DNA of 64,000 nucleotides from Mayamaea pseudoterrestris (GCA_027923505.1 BROI01000018.1:558001-622000); one strand, 5' to 3'. Numbered from the stretch's first letter, positions 1-10,984 are shown. Numbers and translations are program-made. Notes: generated from the letters alone by a model not told the origin.

Positions 1-959
1 ATAATTCCCGTGCCGGCCACCCAGTCATGAAGCATGCGGCCGTCTCGTCGAATAATTCCAATCAAGCCTAGCAGCGGCATTACAACTGAAGTCAAGGGCA
101 GGAGCAGTGTCCGTAAAAGTGCGCGTCCGAAAGGAACATTAACATTGTCATCATCTTCCTCGGTGCGAGCAGCAACTCTCGATGACGACCGTCGGTCAAC
201 CACGATTTTAAGACCGACGATGTTCATTCCCAAAGTTTTGCTCACAAGTACAGTGCACAAGAAAAAGTAGAGAAACCAATATAGTCCATACAATCCTCCA
301 GCCCAAACGCCGCCGTTATCAACCGAAGGCTGTCGTTCACCCGTTAAAATCGACCAACACTGATCAGCGAGCACAGCCAAACACGCAAAGCTAAAGGTTA
401 CAAACATGACATCAATCAGCATCGCTATCGCTTTGGATAAAATGCCGCAGTAGCGTTCTTGTACGGCCATTGCCTTGCGCACGCGTCCCGACGGGACTTC
501 CGATTCATTTTCGCCATTGCCATTGCCCAATGCAGCAGCAGTCCGGTCATACACCGGCGGTAAATAGTTCCAACGCCGACGACAAGTACACCATCCGACA
601 CCTTTCATGATCCACAAGTCTAAAACAATCACTTGCGAACGCAGCGCATCCAAGACTTCAGTCGCCATGCCAGTCGTTGAATGCGCAACAATCGAGCCCA
701 TGTCTGTTTGCATCAACATTCTATTCACATCTACCTTTGCCACTATCGTATTTACATCGATTTTATCATTCAAAAGGTGGTTCCAGTCAATGCGCTCGAG
801 CAAGCGATTGATGTCAATGCGATCCACCAAGGCATTCACGTCGATGCGCTCCAAAACGTCCTCGACATTGACGCGACGAACAACGCCATCCACGTCGACG
901 CACTCCACAATGGGACTGACAATGGCATTGCTAATGGCTTGAGTTATAATGCTTGCCAT
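1..959 (-). CDS. RDD-family membrane protein with N-terminal nonapeptide repeats (3' end beyond window)
   Basis: I read this by translating the minus strand. It is open from an ATG at 957-959 to the left edge, about 319 residues, with an in-frame stop upstream at 987-989. Residues about 17-90 hold roughly eight 9-residue repeats of the form R-[IV]-D-[VI]-N-x-L-[LV]-x (e.g. ERIDVNALV, DRIDINRLL). Next comes an STTGMATEVLDALRSQ segment, then the RDD core: Arg-rich start (QERYCGILSKAIAMLID), two hydrophobic segments, TLGMNIVGLKIV, and the closing signature RRDGRMLHDWVAG. Actinobacterial RDD proteins carry the same repeat-plus-RDD layout. RDD proteins are polytopic membrane proteins; some are implicated in ion or compatible-solute exchange, but the substrate here is unknown. 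No signal peptide is visible. Only a short C-terminus should be missing. Confidence 0.82.
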   Translation of the reverse strand, partial: MASIITQAISNAIVSPIVECVDVDGVVRRVNVEDVLERIDVNALVDRIDINRLLERIDWNHLLNDKIDVNTIVAKVDVNRMLMQTDMGSIVAHSTTGMATEVLDALRSQVIVLDLWIMKGVGWCTCRRRWNYLPPVYDRTAAALGNGNGENESEVPSGRVRKAMAVQERYCGILSKAIAMLIDVMFVTFSFACLAVLADQCWSILTGERQPSVDNGGVWAGGLYGLYWFLYFFLCTVLVSKTLGMNIVGLKIVVDRRSSSRVAARTEEDDDNVNVPFGRALLRTLLLPLTSVVMPLLGLIGIIRRDGRMLHDWVAGTGI

Positions 960-1628
960 GGCGACATCAGTAAAAGGCGCTGCGCGTTACATAATGCGAT
1001 CGACCTTGCTAAAATAATGCGTTCCATGGAGGTCGGCGCGAACCCGTTCATTACCGGTGCGAGCTTTGTTGCGTTGACCTACCGAAGGTTTTGCGCCACT
1101 GCTGGTTTGGCAAGTCCAAGTCCTAGTAAATGAGTTTCCAGTAGAGAAAAAAGTTACTCTCAGTTCCCTAGTACATCCTGGATCGTTGCAATGCACAACG
1201 TCTATTCTTGGAGCACTAACTGCGTAGCCAAAGGGTGTTACACTAATTCGAGCAAGTCCAAGTTATGGGTCGACTGCGGCTGGAGGCTATATCAATGATC
1301 TCTCGTGCATCTTGTTTATTTCCGGACACCTACCATGTGCCAGCTGTCAGCACACCAGTTGTTAGCCAAAGGGAGGGCCCTATAAACCAGTCAATGCGGA
1401 TGACACAAGTCCAGTTTCAGACTATGGCCAGAGAGTTTATAGAGGACTTTCACCTTATCTGGGATGCCAGAGTTGATGTTCGTGCACTGACTGGTAGCCA
1501 ATGGGTTATCCAATAGACATGGGCAATGGGTTGGCATGAAAGTTGGAGTGCGCTGCTATGCAACGGAAGATTGGTCTCGCTACGACATCGAATGATTCGC
1601 CATCAAACATCCAGCACACTTTTACACC
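960..1628. other. intergenic, no gene seen
   Basis: Divergent upstream region between the RDD gene (minus) and the glycosyltransferase-like gene (plus). Short open frames here show no recognisable protein. It presumably contains both promoters, but I recognise no specific element. Confidence 0.5.
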
Positions 1629-3122
1629 ATGGCGGCGTCGGCTCGGCGAAAGCGACCTTCCAAAGCGGCCCAACATGTTTCTTCCACAAAGGCACAATGT
1701 CAAGCTTTATCATTGCTTATCATGGCATTCTTTTACATATTCCTTCAGCTGCAAGCACAGTACTTGTTGGATGGCTACGTCGTCGGAGCAGGTGGACTTG
1801 CACCTCAAGGCAATGGACAAGAAAGCAGCTACATGAATCTTTTTCGAATCCCTCATATGAGCAAGCTAATGAGCAGCATGAAGATCAACCTTCCTGCAAA
1901 GCCATATCGATTCATGGGCGACTTGGCATTGGAAAGTGAGCAAAAGATGCGCGAGCAAGAAGCGGCCAAACTCAACCAATTGGCGAATCCTCGTCGCTTT
2001 ATAATCTTTCAACCCATTCAAGCTGGACAAGGGCTTGGTAACATTGTCAGTGGCTTGCTGGCAGCTCATTTGCTGGGCGAAGAATTCAATAGGATCGTCT
2101 GTGTATCGAACGAGTACTCGGATTTCCTGCAAATGTTTGAACCCATTCACGAATTGGTTGTCAAGCATTGTCGGTACGCATTTGAACAGTATCGCAACAC
2201 ATCGCTGGCTCAACGCCACGAGCAATCCATACGATTGGTTACCTTTGAGCAAGCTCCCAATGAATGCTTTCTGCAGCAGAATCTTCGAGACGGACCCGAT
2301 GTTGTATACATGGTTTTAAATACCTATCCTCGGTGGCCACGCATTCCAACAACGGATGTAAACACAACGTACTTTTCCAAGTACTATCGGCCAACTCGCA
2401 AGCTACTGCAGGCGCTTCCATGGAAGACTGCTTCTACCGCCGATAGTGACGGAGCGCTATCAAATTTACGCGCCAAGATGCAGAAGCAGCAGCTACTTGA
2501 TAATCCTCCAACCACGGTTGTTCACTTGCGACAATCCGACGGCGCCCAAGATCAGCGCAAGGGGCTTGATGAAGCAACCTTCATGGCGCTCGGCAAGCTG
2601 CTTCCATCTGACACCTTTTTGGTGACGAATCGAGTCGACTGGTACGACTACTTTTCCAAGGAATTTGGCTGGAAGCATCCAGAATGGATCACGGTCATTC
2701 ATTCGGCGCTGCACAAGCAGTGGGGATTTCGCGACGAAAACGGGCAGCATCATAATGACAGCAATCAACTTGTTCCGTTCATTCCAAAGACTGTTTCGGA
2801 AAGTGATTCCGAAAAGGAGCTGCAGGTGTTGCAAATGTGGGTGGACTGGTATACGATATCGCAAGCCAAGACTGTCTATCACACGCATTCGGACTTCTCC
2901 ATTAGTGCCATTCACTGGAATGACATACGAAATACAAAAACCATTTTGGGTTTTGATAATGCCAAGCAGGAGCTGATTATAGTGGATGAAAGTTGGCGCG
3001 TCGATGGAGAGACAGCGGCCCTGGCTTCGCGAACCGAGTTTGCCTCCGGAACGACGCGACTACGACTCTGTGGACACAATATTGATCGTAGAGTGGCGGC
3101 ACAAAAGCATCGAGGGATTTGA
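1629..3122 (+). CDS. type II membrane protein, fucosyltransferase-like GT-B candidate
   Basis: A single-exon protein of 497 residues; the ATG has a good context (caccATGG). A short basic N-terminus is followed by one hydrophobic anchor near residues 33-50 (ALSLLIMAFFYIFLQL), the topology of a Golgi type II enzyme. The luminal part has a FQPIQAGQGLGNIVSGLLAA segment, an H-x-R motif in VVHLRQSDG near residue 300, a TFLVTNRVDWYDYF strand-helix, and late in the chain W-x-D-W-x-x-x-S-x-A followed by THSDFSISA. This order (early G-rich loop, central HxR, late LS..S-x-FS) resembles the fucosyltransferase/NodZ-like GT-B fold. The family call is inference; acceptor and donor are unknown. An AT-rich stretch with AATAAA-like sequence follows near 3293-3310. 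Confidence 0.5.
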   Translation: MAASARRKRPSKAAQHVSSTKAQCQALSLLIMAFFYIFLQLQAQYLLDGYVVGAGGLAPQGNGQESSYMNLFRIPHMSKLMSSMKINLPAKPYRFMGDLALESEQKMREQEAAKLNQLANPRRFIIFQPIQAGQGLGNIVSGLLAAHLLGEEFNRIVCVSNEYSDFLQMFEPIHELVVKHCRYAFEQYRNTSLAQRHEQSIRLVTFEQAPNECFLQQNLRDGPDVVYMVLNTYPRWPRIPTTDVNTTYFSKYYRPTRKLLQALPWKTASTADSDGALSNLRAKMQKQQLLDNPPTTVVHLRQSDGAQDQRKGLDEATFMALGKLLPSDTFLVTNRVDWYDYFSKEFGWKHPEWITVIHSALHKQWGFRDENGQHHNDSNQLVPFIPKTVSESDSEKELQVLQMWVDWYTISQAKTVYHTHSDFSISAIHWNDIRNTKTILGFDNAKQELIIVDESWRVDGETAALASRTEFASGTTRLRLCGHNIDRRVAAQKHRGI

Positions 3123-3540
3123 GAATGAAGCTTCGTTTAGTGAGGCAGAAAATCTAGCGAGACAATTGGGAATCTCGTACTGAGGCATTGGTACCATACT
3201 TGCGCGTGCAGCAACGACGGCGCGCATCAAGGCAAATGTTTATAAGCGTAAAACTCTCCAACATGAGAGACGCGAAATGAAACACTAAATGTAAATAAAA
3301 ATATAAAGTATATTTTGACTGTTATATGCGACGAGTAAACTGCGCCTTTTCTTCGTCACTGGATGGCACCCATCCACCCTAGGTCATCCCTCTTATAGCT
3401 ACAGATAACCTAATCGAAACGCTGCATCATTTCTTCTTGACTACCGACTAAAGGTTTCACCGATGAATCAAAATTTAAGCATAATTAGCTACAGTAAGCA
3501 GTTGCAGCGAATATTCGCCTTCGCCAGCGCCAACATGCAG
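3123..3540. other. convergent intergenic region
   Basis: Region between two convergent genes. It contains an AT-rich stretch with AATAAA-like sequence at about 3293-3315, likely 3'-end processing signals of the upstream plus-strand gene. No open frame of interest. Confidence 0.4.
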
Positions 3541-6500
3541 TCATAGCAGCTCGCTCCCAAACCGGCGTTCGACTGACATAACGGATCGTATCTGTCCAAG
3601 CCGATCCATGAGGACCTGGAGTTGATCCAGACAGCTTACTTTTACAAGAAATTCTAGCGTAGCATGATCGTCCCTCGTCAAGCTGCCAGTTTTTACGATC
3701 GTAGATGTTTCGGACACGACCTCAGAGCAATCCGCCAGTAGAAGTTTTCGGTCTTTGGCATGTACTACAACTTCCGCCATGTATAAAGCTCCAGTTTTGT
3801 CATCTTCCGACCACTGCAACGGAGCAGGTAGATCGAGCGAGGTTGTGGAAAATCTAGAAGTTGCTCCTCTGGCGCCAGCAAAATTCCATGTCCGTCGCAG
3901 ATCCCCACTGCCTTGCCTCAGCGAAACACTATCTACTCGAGGTTTTCGACCCTTAAACTCGGTTGTAGCTGCAGAAGAATTGCTTTGAATAATGGCGGCA
4001 GTGATAGCCTTTTGGTTCCTTTCCGCCGCGGCGTGATTAACGGCTAGCTGCGCGTGCGGGCATCCAACTCTATGGACAGTCGTGACGGTTTCTGTGTGAG
4101 GACCATGAGTGCCAATAATAGAATCGCCGTATACAGGCAAGCAGTCGTTACACAAATGCTCTGGATCAGCGAAATCAGCCTTCGAGTCGTTATAATTATA
4201 CTGCATGCCCACTTTTGCCGACGATGCTCCATTCAATGGCTCAGCATTCTCTAAAGGTATTTCCGGAGGAGTTTTTACTTGTCGATCTGAGTCTGCGTTT
4301 GCAGCCGAATTACTTATTCGTCTCCGCTCGCGCACATTGGCCAGTACGGTACTAGGAGTAGGTAGCCGCAAGTTCTCTTCTGCTGCAACAAGGTACCTTT
4401 TGGGTACGTCAAAAAGATCCGACGCAATCTTGTGAAGAATGGACCTATCATGATGCTTTCCTATGCTAGTAAAAAAAGCATCCGTGTCACAATACTGTGA
4501 TCTTTGTTGCAAAATTTCCAGCAAAGAATGTAGCGTTTGTGGGACCTGTAAACTATGGTCGTCGCTCGATCGCTCAATGATTGACCGATGCATCTGATCA
4601 TTGGCGAAGTAAAGGTTAGCAAAAAGATTCGAACCGATTTGTATGACACGGCTTAAGAGACTTACGACTAGATAGTCCATGAAAATAATTTCACCAGCTT
4701 CTCTCAAGTTGTCTTTTTGCCTCGCACGAAAGTAACCTCGTAACTTTGATCGCGTAGACCGACTCTTGGCGTAACGCATCCAGTCAGTCGATGGCTTGCC
4801 TTCACCCGTCAGAATCGAAACGACATCTCCGTTCTGGAGCTCATACGAAAAAGACACAGGCTTTCCATTTATTTCGACACCATGCATATTCAGTCCGACC
4901 TCGGTGTGGATCTGAAAAGCAGCATCTATGGCAGTCGCTCCTCGTGCAAGGTTCAGAATTTTTCCATTTCTCAAGAAGACAAACACTCTTTTACCAAGTA
5001 GCTCTCGTCGAACACTGTCGACAAAGTCACGCGAGCTGATCATGTCATTTTGCCATTCCTTGATCGACGATAGCCAGGGAGTATTGTACAGATCCATCCC
5101 TTCGTCGCTGTCGCGCCGCCTCTTCATATCGGTATACGCCCAATGAGACGCCATTCCATACTCTGCCACCTGGTGCATCATACTCGTACGAATCTGAACT
5201 TCAATTGTCTGGCCGTTAAGAATCAAAGCCGTATGCAGACTCTGGTATCCGTTTGGCTGAGTCCGCAAGGGAGAAAGTGAGCCTGGTCACGAAACGACAA
5301 TATGCCTCACCAAGTCCACGGAAACATACCTTTGGAAACGAAATGTAGTCCTTGACGCGCGTCGGAACTGGCTGAAACCCCGGCAAATGCTGCACAAGTC
5401 CAAGTACATGGTAGCACAACCACACGCCGCGATCAGTCTGCTGGGTTTCCTCGGCTGGATCTGCCGGTGGAGTAATAATTACTCGCAACGCCACCACATC
5501 CACTATATTGTCCAAGTTGTGTTCATTCTTCGTCTCCATCTTGTGCCATAGCGAGTATATCTCCTTGGTCCGTCCAAAGACTTCCACCTTGGCAGCTTGC
5601 TGCTTAAGCGTCAAGTCGGCGTCGAGCTGTTGCTGCAATACTTTCTGTGAACTATCCAAGGTTTCCCGGTACTTTTTCTGATGCTCGCGTAGTCGTCGAT
5701 TGAGTCGCTTGTACTCTTGCGGATACAAATACATGAATGCTGTATCTTCCAGTTCACACTTGAACTGGAAAATGCCCATGCGGTGGGCGAGCGGTGCAAA
5801 GATATCCAAGGTTTCCCGACTAATTTTAATTTGTTTCTCTGGCTTCATATGGCGCAATGTGCGCATGTTGTGGAGCCGATCAGCGAGTTTGACAATAATA
5901 ATGCGGTAATCGTCCGTCATGGCGACAAACATTTGTCTCAAGTTTTCCGCCTGCTCATCGGCGTAGTCTGTAAAGGCAATCTTTGGTAGCTTGGAAACCT
6001 TTGTTTCACCTTCAACAATGCTTCGAACCGTAGGCCCAAACAGTTCCTGTATCTGATCAAAGGTCAAGTCCGTATCTTCCACAGTATCATGCAATAGCCC
6101 CGCCATGACCGTGTCTGGATCCATTTTCAAATTGGCTAGCAGAATCGCCACTTCCACCGGATGAATGATGAACGGCTCGCCCGATTTTCGCATTTGCCCT
6201 CGATGCGCTCTATATGCAATGCAGAGTGCCTGGTAAATTTTAGCAACGGCAGCCGTTCCATGGTAGTTGATGAGCGGAAGCAACCGATCCCAGTATGTTT
6301 CTATAGCCTGCAAATCGTAGTAGGTCAAGACTGACTTCCAGCTTTGATGAGCTTTTCCTGCTGCTGCTTGCTCAATGTTTCGATCACTACTTTCATCATA
6401 AAGTAGTTGATCTTCTATTTCTTGCTGATCTTGTTGCTGCCTCGTCGTGTAGGATAGCATAGTGTCATTCCATCCTTGTGACATTAAATTGGTCCAGTGA

Positions 6501-6859
6501 TTGACTTCCGGCGCTGTCGCCGAGTTGATGGCTGTCTTGATGGTGACGCCTCGCGTAAAATCTGCGGCCACGCCGTTGTGTTGATGTATTCCATTGCTGT
6601 TGCTATTGTTGTTATTCTTCCGAGAAATTGGTGGCATACCTCCATTAGTGAATGCGCCGTTAACGAAAGCAGTGCTGGAGTTTGATCCATTTCGAAACGA
6701 TCCATTCGGATGCGGAAGTTTGTTGTTAAAGAGTCGAGAGCGATGTAAATCAAAGTGGTGCCTGCTGGCGCATTTACTGAAAGCGTTTTGTGATGGAAGG
6801 ACGAAGCAATCGGATGTCGAGCTCAGCAGGAACAGCGTTAGGGCTAGGTCTCTGTACAT
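3541..6859 (-). CDS. RSH: plastid-targeted bifunctional (p)ppGpp synthetase/hydrolase (RelA/SpoT homolog)
   Basis: Two exons, 6859-5330 and 5256-3541, with a 73-nt GT-AG intron (5329-5257) that joins DYISFPK to PNGYQSLHT, the classic synthetase motif. The spliced protein is 1081 residues. I chose the ATG at 6859 because it starts a signal peptide (MYRDLALTLFLL) ending SDC-FVLPS, a bipartite plastid signal; an upstream in-frame ATG at 6940 is less likely. The HD hydrolase domain has GLLHDTVEDT near residue 258 and ADRLHNMRTL. The synthetase domain has FGRTKEIYSLW, EVQIRT and MASHWAYT. A TGS domain follows near residues 590-660 and an ACT-like domain closes the C-terminus. Both active sites look intact, so it should make and degrade (p)ppGpp in the plastid stringent response. 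The region between TGS and ACT is long and low-complexity. Confidence 0.93.
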
Positions 6860-7323
6860 GATCTTCCAAATCACTGCAGGCCTCCTCCTCATCCATCGAT
6901 TTGTGTATTGCTGCAATCTATATCTATCGAAATTTGACATTCTAATGCGAGAAGCTGCTTCTTCACGGCAGGCTTTTTCGACGCAGAGGTGCTAAACTCG
7001 ATGCGATGCCAGCTGCTGTCAGTTAAATTGGATCAGAACGCAAGTGCTAATTACTGCGTCGTTACCCTGCAGCTCTAGCTCTTTCATGAACCGAAGAAAG
7101 TATTAAAAGATGTATTATATTCGTTCATGCATGCAATCTCTTTTAATCGCAGCGGCCACTGCAAAAGTTGCAGTTCGTTCCATGGTGGAAGGCGTCGACA
7201 GAAGGCCTGCTTGTACCACTTGAAATGTCGCTCCGGTAATTACTAAGAGTTTCACTGCGACACGTCTTGCTAACCACCGAAAGCGCGAGCGACGCTCATT
7301 CATTTTGTTCTTCATCAACGACC
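6860..7323. promoter_or_regulatory. divergent promoter region, RSH / KRI1
   Basis: A 464-bp gap between two divergently transcribed genes must hold both core promoters and 5' leaders. No TATA box or named operator was identified with confidence. Confidence 0.4.
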
Positions 7324-9477
7324 ATGGCGACGACCAACGAGAAGAAGAAGACTCTCTTTGAGGATGACGATGACGTGAATGAAGCGCCATCAAAGTTATC
7401 ATCGTCATTTAAGATTGACGAAAAGTTTGCTGCTGCATTCGAGTCTCGCAAGCAGAAGGAGGAGCTGAAACAGATTGCGCAAAATGGAGGAGGAGGAAGC
7501 GACGACGACGATGCATCTTCCAGTTCGGATGAGGACGACGACGCACAACTCCTGACGGAGGAATTAGATGTCAATATATTTAAGACTATAAATGCTTTGC
7601 GAGCCAAGGACGACAAAATTTATGACTCGAGTGTGCGATTTTTCGAAAATGGCGATGACGAAGATTCGGCCGACGACAACGATGACGAAGATTATGCCGA
7701 TTCAAACAAGAAGGGCAAGCCAAAGCGATACAAGGATGTTATTCGAGAACAAGTGTTGGAGCAAATGGATCGCGAAGAAGGCTTGCGCGATGACAGTAAA
7801 GAACAGCACAGTACGCAAAGTCGGTTGGCGTACGACGCCGAGCAGCAGGAAATTCGAAAGGCTTTTCTCACTGGCCTTGGCGGCGACGATGACAATGATG
7901 CAAGCAGCGACAGCGACGACGAGGGGACTTTGTTAAAAGTAAAACGTAGACACAAGCCATCCGACGACTACGCTCTCAACAAGGAACTCGAGCAAGAACT
8001 TGAAAAGCTCAAGGCAACGGCTGATTCCAAGGATTTGGTTGATCCACGCGGCGAAGTCAAAGATGGCGAAGCCTTTTTGCTAGATTATTTCAAAAAGAAG
8101 ACTTGGAAGCGCGGTGGCGATGATAGCGACGGTTCCGACTCGGACGATGATGACGCCAGCAACCAAGAAGTTTCCATGAAGCATTCTGCCTTTCGCGACG
8201 ATGATTCACTCGATGACGTTGATAAGGCCGATGACTTTGAATCCCAATACAACTTTCGCTTCGAGCAAGCCGCCGCCGCGAATTCATCTGGAGCAGATCG
8301 ATCGTTGGTGAGTTATGCGCGCGATATGACTGGCACGTTGCGTCGCAAGGACGAGAGTCGTCGGGAAAAGCGACTGGCCCGACAGGAGCGCAAGGCGGCT
8401 GAGCGGAAGGCAAAGGAGGAGGAACTAAAGCGACTCAAGAATTTGAAGCGACAGGAAATGAATGAAAAGTTGCGTCAAGTCAAGACAGTTCTGGGTGAAG
8501 TGGCAGAAGGCAGAGCGGCCGAAGCTGTGGATGAAGCAGCCATTTTGAAACTGATTGAAGGTGACTTTGATCCTGACAAGTACGAAGAGCTTATGAAGAA
8601 TGCTTATGGTGATGACTTTTACAACTCGAATGATGCCGAGTGGAAATCGGAGCTTGATGTTCGTAACACGTTGAAGAACGAGGAAGATGGGGACTTGCTC
8701 ATTGGACAAGACGACGAGGACGGCGGCCTCTACGATGACAACCAAGGCGGGTATTATGACGAGGAAGGAGAGTACGATCAAGACGACGAAGCCTACTATG
8801 ATGAGGAGAACGAAGCATGGCAAGATGAAGAAGGTTTGGATGATGCAGCCGCAACAGAAACACCACTGGAGCGTCAGGTTCGTGAAAAGTTAACCGACGA
8901 GCTGTACAAGCTTGACTATGAAGACATTGTCGCTGGTCAACCAACGCGCTTCAAATACCGCAAGGTTGAGGCAAACAGCTATGGCCTTTCGACCGAGGAG
9001 ATCCTATTTGCGCGTGACACCACCTTGCGACAATTTGTCTCGTTAAAGCAAATGGCGCCCTATAACGAGCGAGAGTTTCACGCGAACAGCAAGAAGCGAC
9101 GTCGTTTCCGCGATTTATTGAAGCAAGAGTTGGAGGAAGGAACGAAGGAAGAGAATGTGGTGGAGGGAGTGCATGCGCATGAGGCTGTTGACGAAGAAGT
9201 TGACGAAGAAGCCGAGGAGAAACCGAAAAAGAAGTCTCGCCGGTCAAAAAAGAAGAGCAAGGACAAGGTTGATGATGATACGATCAAGGTTGACATTAAG
9301 TCGGATGTAGAAGGTACCGAAACTGAACTGACGGCTAACGAGGCTATGGAATCGGACGAGAAAGCCATGTCCAATTCAACCATGGAAAAGAAGAAGAAAC
9401 GAAAGAAAAAGCACAAGAGCAAGGATCCTGTCGTTGCTGGCTTGTCTGAATCTCGCCTGGCTGCGTATGGCTTGTAG
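7324..9477 (+). CDS. KRI1: KRI1-like ribosome biogenesis factor
   Basis: A single exon of 717 residues from the ATG at 7324 (accATGG), preferred over an in-frame ATG at 7267. The protein is very acidic with many D/E/S runs. It shows the KRI1 landmarks in order: KTLFEDD and a KIDEKFAAAFESRKQKEEL helix; LDVNIFKTINALRAKDDKIYD; YKDVIREQVLEQM; GEAFLLDYFKKKTW; a basic Arg/Lys/Glu coiled coil (SRREKRLARQERKAAERK); EGDFDPDKYEELMKNAYGD; and the C-terminal domain with KLDYEDIVAGQPTRFKYRKV and FARDTTLRQFVSLKQMAPY. The tail is Lys-rich with nuclear/nucleolar-type signals. KRI1 is a nucleolar protein that works with KRR1 in 40S subunit and pre-rRNA processing. Its length matches the family. Confidence 0.95.
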   Translation: MATTNEKKKTLFEDDDDVNEAPSKLSSSFKIDEKFAAAFESRKQKEELKQIAQNGGGGSDDDDASSSSDEDDDAQLLTEELDVNIFKTINALRAKDDKIYDSSVRFFENGDDEDSADDNDDEDYADSNKKGKPKRYKDVIREQVLEQMDREEGLRDDSKEQHSTQSRLAYDAEQQEIRKAFLTGLGGDDDNDASSDSDDEGTLLKVKRRHKPSDDYALNKELEQELEKLKATADSKDLVDPRGEVKDGEAFLLDYFKKKTWKRGGDDSDGSDSDDDDASNQEVSMKHSAFRDDDSLDDVDKADDFESQYNFRFEQAAAANSSGADRSLVSYARDMTGTLRRKDESRREKRLARQERKAAERKAKEEELKRLKNLKRQEMNEKLRQVKTVLGEVAEGRAAEAVDEAAILKLIEGDFDPDKYEELMKNAYGDDFYNSNDAEWKSELDVRNTLKNEEDGDLLIGQDDEDGGLYDDNQGGYYDEEGEYDQDDEAYYDEENEAWQDEEGLDDAAATETPLERQVREKLTDELYKLDYEDIVAGQPTRFKYRKVEANSYGLSTEEILFARDTTLRQFVSLKQMAPYNEREFHANSKKRRRFRDLLKQELEEGTKEENVVEGVHAHEAVDEEVDEEAEEKPKKKSRRSKKKSKDKVDDDTIKVDIKSDVEGTETELTANEAMESDEKAMSNSTMEKKKKRKKKHKSKDPVVAGLSESRLAAYGL

Positions 9478-9775
9478 TAAAAGGTCTTTGTTAGCTACCG
9501 TATAATACCAGTTTGGTGGTTTGCTTCGTGTATGTTCATGGCAAGATTTAGCTATGTGAACGCCAAAACATCCGGCAGCAATCCTTCGAAGAAGCGTTCC
9601 GAGCAGCTTGAACCCGCGCCAGCATGTGATAGGTGTCAGTATCTATTGTTCAGAGCTGAATACAATTCATGTTAGTTACTCGGAAAGGCAAGGCGCGGAA
9701 CGAAAGATGACTGACGTGGCCATGGAAAACGCCGACTCGTTCCGATCCGAAAATTTGACAGCCACATTTTCCACC

Positions 9776-10984
9776 ATGATTTTGACCATGCGTTGCACCT
9801 CCCTACCGCTAGCTGCCTTTTCCCGCGGCAGCAGAGTCTGTGATAAGCGACAACTATCGACTAGCTGGAAGGCTTCTAGTTCCATGTCTTTTCCACCAGC
9901 TTCCGATTCGTCGGAACAACCCGCAAGCAGGGACGACGAAACCACTGCAGCACCTCCATACACTCTCTGCTTTGTTCGACACGGGCAGTCAACCTGGAAC
10001 CGAGAGAATCGCTTCATTGGATGGACGGATACCCCCCTGACGGAGACTGGTGTATTGGAGGCGCGCGTTGCTGGGCGCATGCTTCGTCAATCGGGTTTGC
10101 AGTTTGATGAGTGTCACACGAGTCTGCTGAGACGCAGCATTCGAACCGCCAATTTGATCCTCATGGAGATTGCTCAAGAATACATTCCAATGCACAAGAC
10201 GTTTCGATTGAATGAACGACACTATGGCGATCTAGTCGGACGTCACAAGAAGGAAGCTGTCGTGGCGCATGGCGTTGATCAAGTGAAGCGCTGGCGGAGA
10301 TCCTTTGACGAGCGACCTCCTGCCATGCATGCTAATCATCCGCATCATCCAGCCAATGATCCAAGATATAAGCACATGCTGAGTGACATTCCAAACGCAG
10401 AGTCACTGAAAGATACAGTTGCGCGATCGTCTGTCTATTGGAACGACACATTGGCGCCGCAACTACAGCAAGGCAGGACGCTGTTGGTCGTTGGACACGA
10501 AAACAATTTGCGCTCCCTCATCATGCAACTGGAAAACATTTCACCTCAAGACATTCTCCACTTAAATTTGCCCCGAGCTGTTCCACTTGTCTACAAGCTT
10601 GATCGGGATTTGCAACCAATGGGACAGGCTACCGACGACCAAGCCACGGGTTTGTCACTGCGGGGCGAGTGGCTAGGCGGAGACGATGCTGTCCAGCAAA
10701 TACTTGAGCGCGACCATCGCAATGTGTACGATACAAGCTTTTCCAAGAATTTGGAAACCTGCGAGGAATCGCAGCAGCGAAGCAAGGATCAGTGGCTCGG
10801 ATGGATGGAGAGTGTCGTAGGACAGCCGGCTGCTAGTATTGGTATGATACGAGGTGATTCGCCTACGATTAGCGGCCGAAGCAGTCATTATACTGGCTCG
10901 ACTTCCTCAAATAGTCGAATAGACTTGAATGGATTTGATGCTAGTCGGATGCGAGAAGACAAGGGGATGCGAAAGGCAGCTTGA
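9776..10984 (+). CDS. 2,3-bisphosphoglycerate-dependent phosphoglycerate mutase, probably mitochondrial
   Basis: A dPGM-type mutase interconverting 3- and 2-phosphoglycerate. The catalytic RHGQSTWN motif, FIGWTDTPLTETG, TSLLRRSIRTA, LNERHYGDLVG and the second His in VVGHENNLRSL are all present. From the ATG at 9776 the leader (MILTMRCTSLPLAAFSRGSRVCDKRQLST) is Arg-rich without acids, a good mitochondrial presequence; earlier in-frame ATGs at 9608 and 9707 give more acidic leaders. The mutase core ends near the REGEWLGGDD-like equivalent (RGEWLGGDDAV), after which about 100 residues of Ser/Arg-rich tail remain, longer than in typical dPGMs. A mitochondrial location agrees with the known placement of lower-half glycolysis in stramenopile mitochondria. 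Start and compartment are inferred. Confidence 0.9.
   Translation: MILTMRCTSLPLAAFSRGSRVCDKRQLSTSWKASSSMSFPPASDSSEQPASRDDETTAAPPYTLCFVRHGQSTWNRENRFIGWTDTPLTETGVLEARVAGRMLRQSGLQFDECHTSLLRRSIRTANLILMEIAQEYIPMHKTFRLNERHYGDLVGRHKKEAVVAHGVDQVKRWRRSFDERPPAMHANHPHHPANDPRYKHMLSDIPNAESLKDTVARSSVYWNDTLAPQLQQGRTLLVVGHENNLRSLIMQLENISPQDILHLNLPRAVPLVYKLDRDLQPMGQATDDQATGLSLRGEWLGGDDAVQQILERDHRNVYDTSFSKNLETCEESQQRSKDQWLGWMESVVGQPAASIGMIRGDSPTISGRSSHYTGSTSSNSRIDLNGFDASRMREDKGMRKAA

Noticed and set aside
607-1133. Plus-strand open frames opposite the RDD gene, with apparent repeats
   Set aside because: They are the antisense image of the 9-residue repeats of the minus-strand RDD protein.
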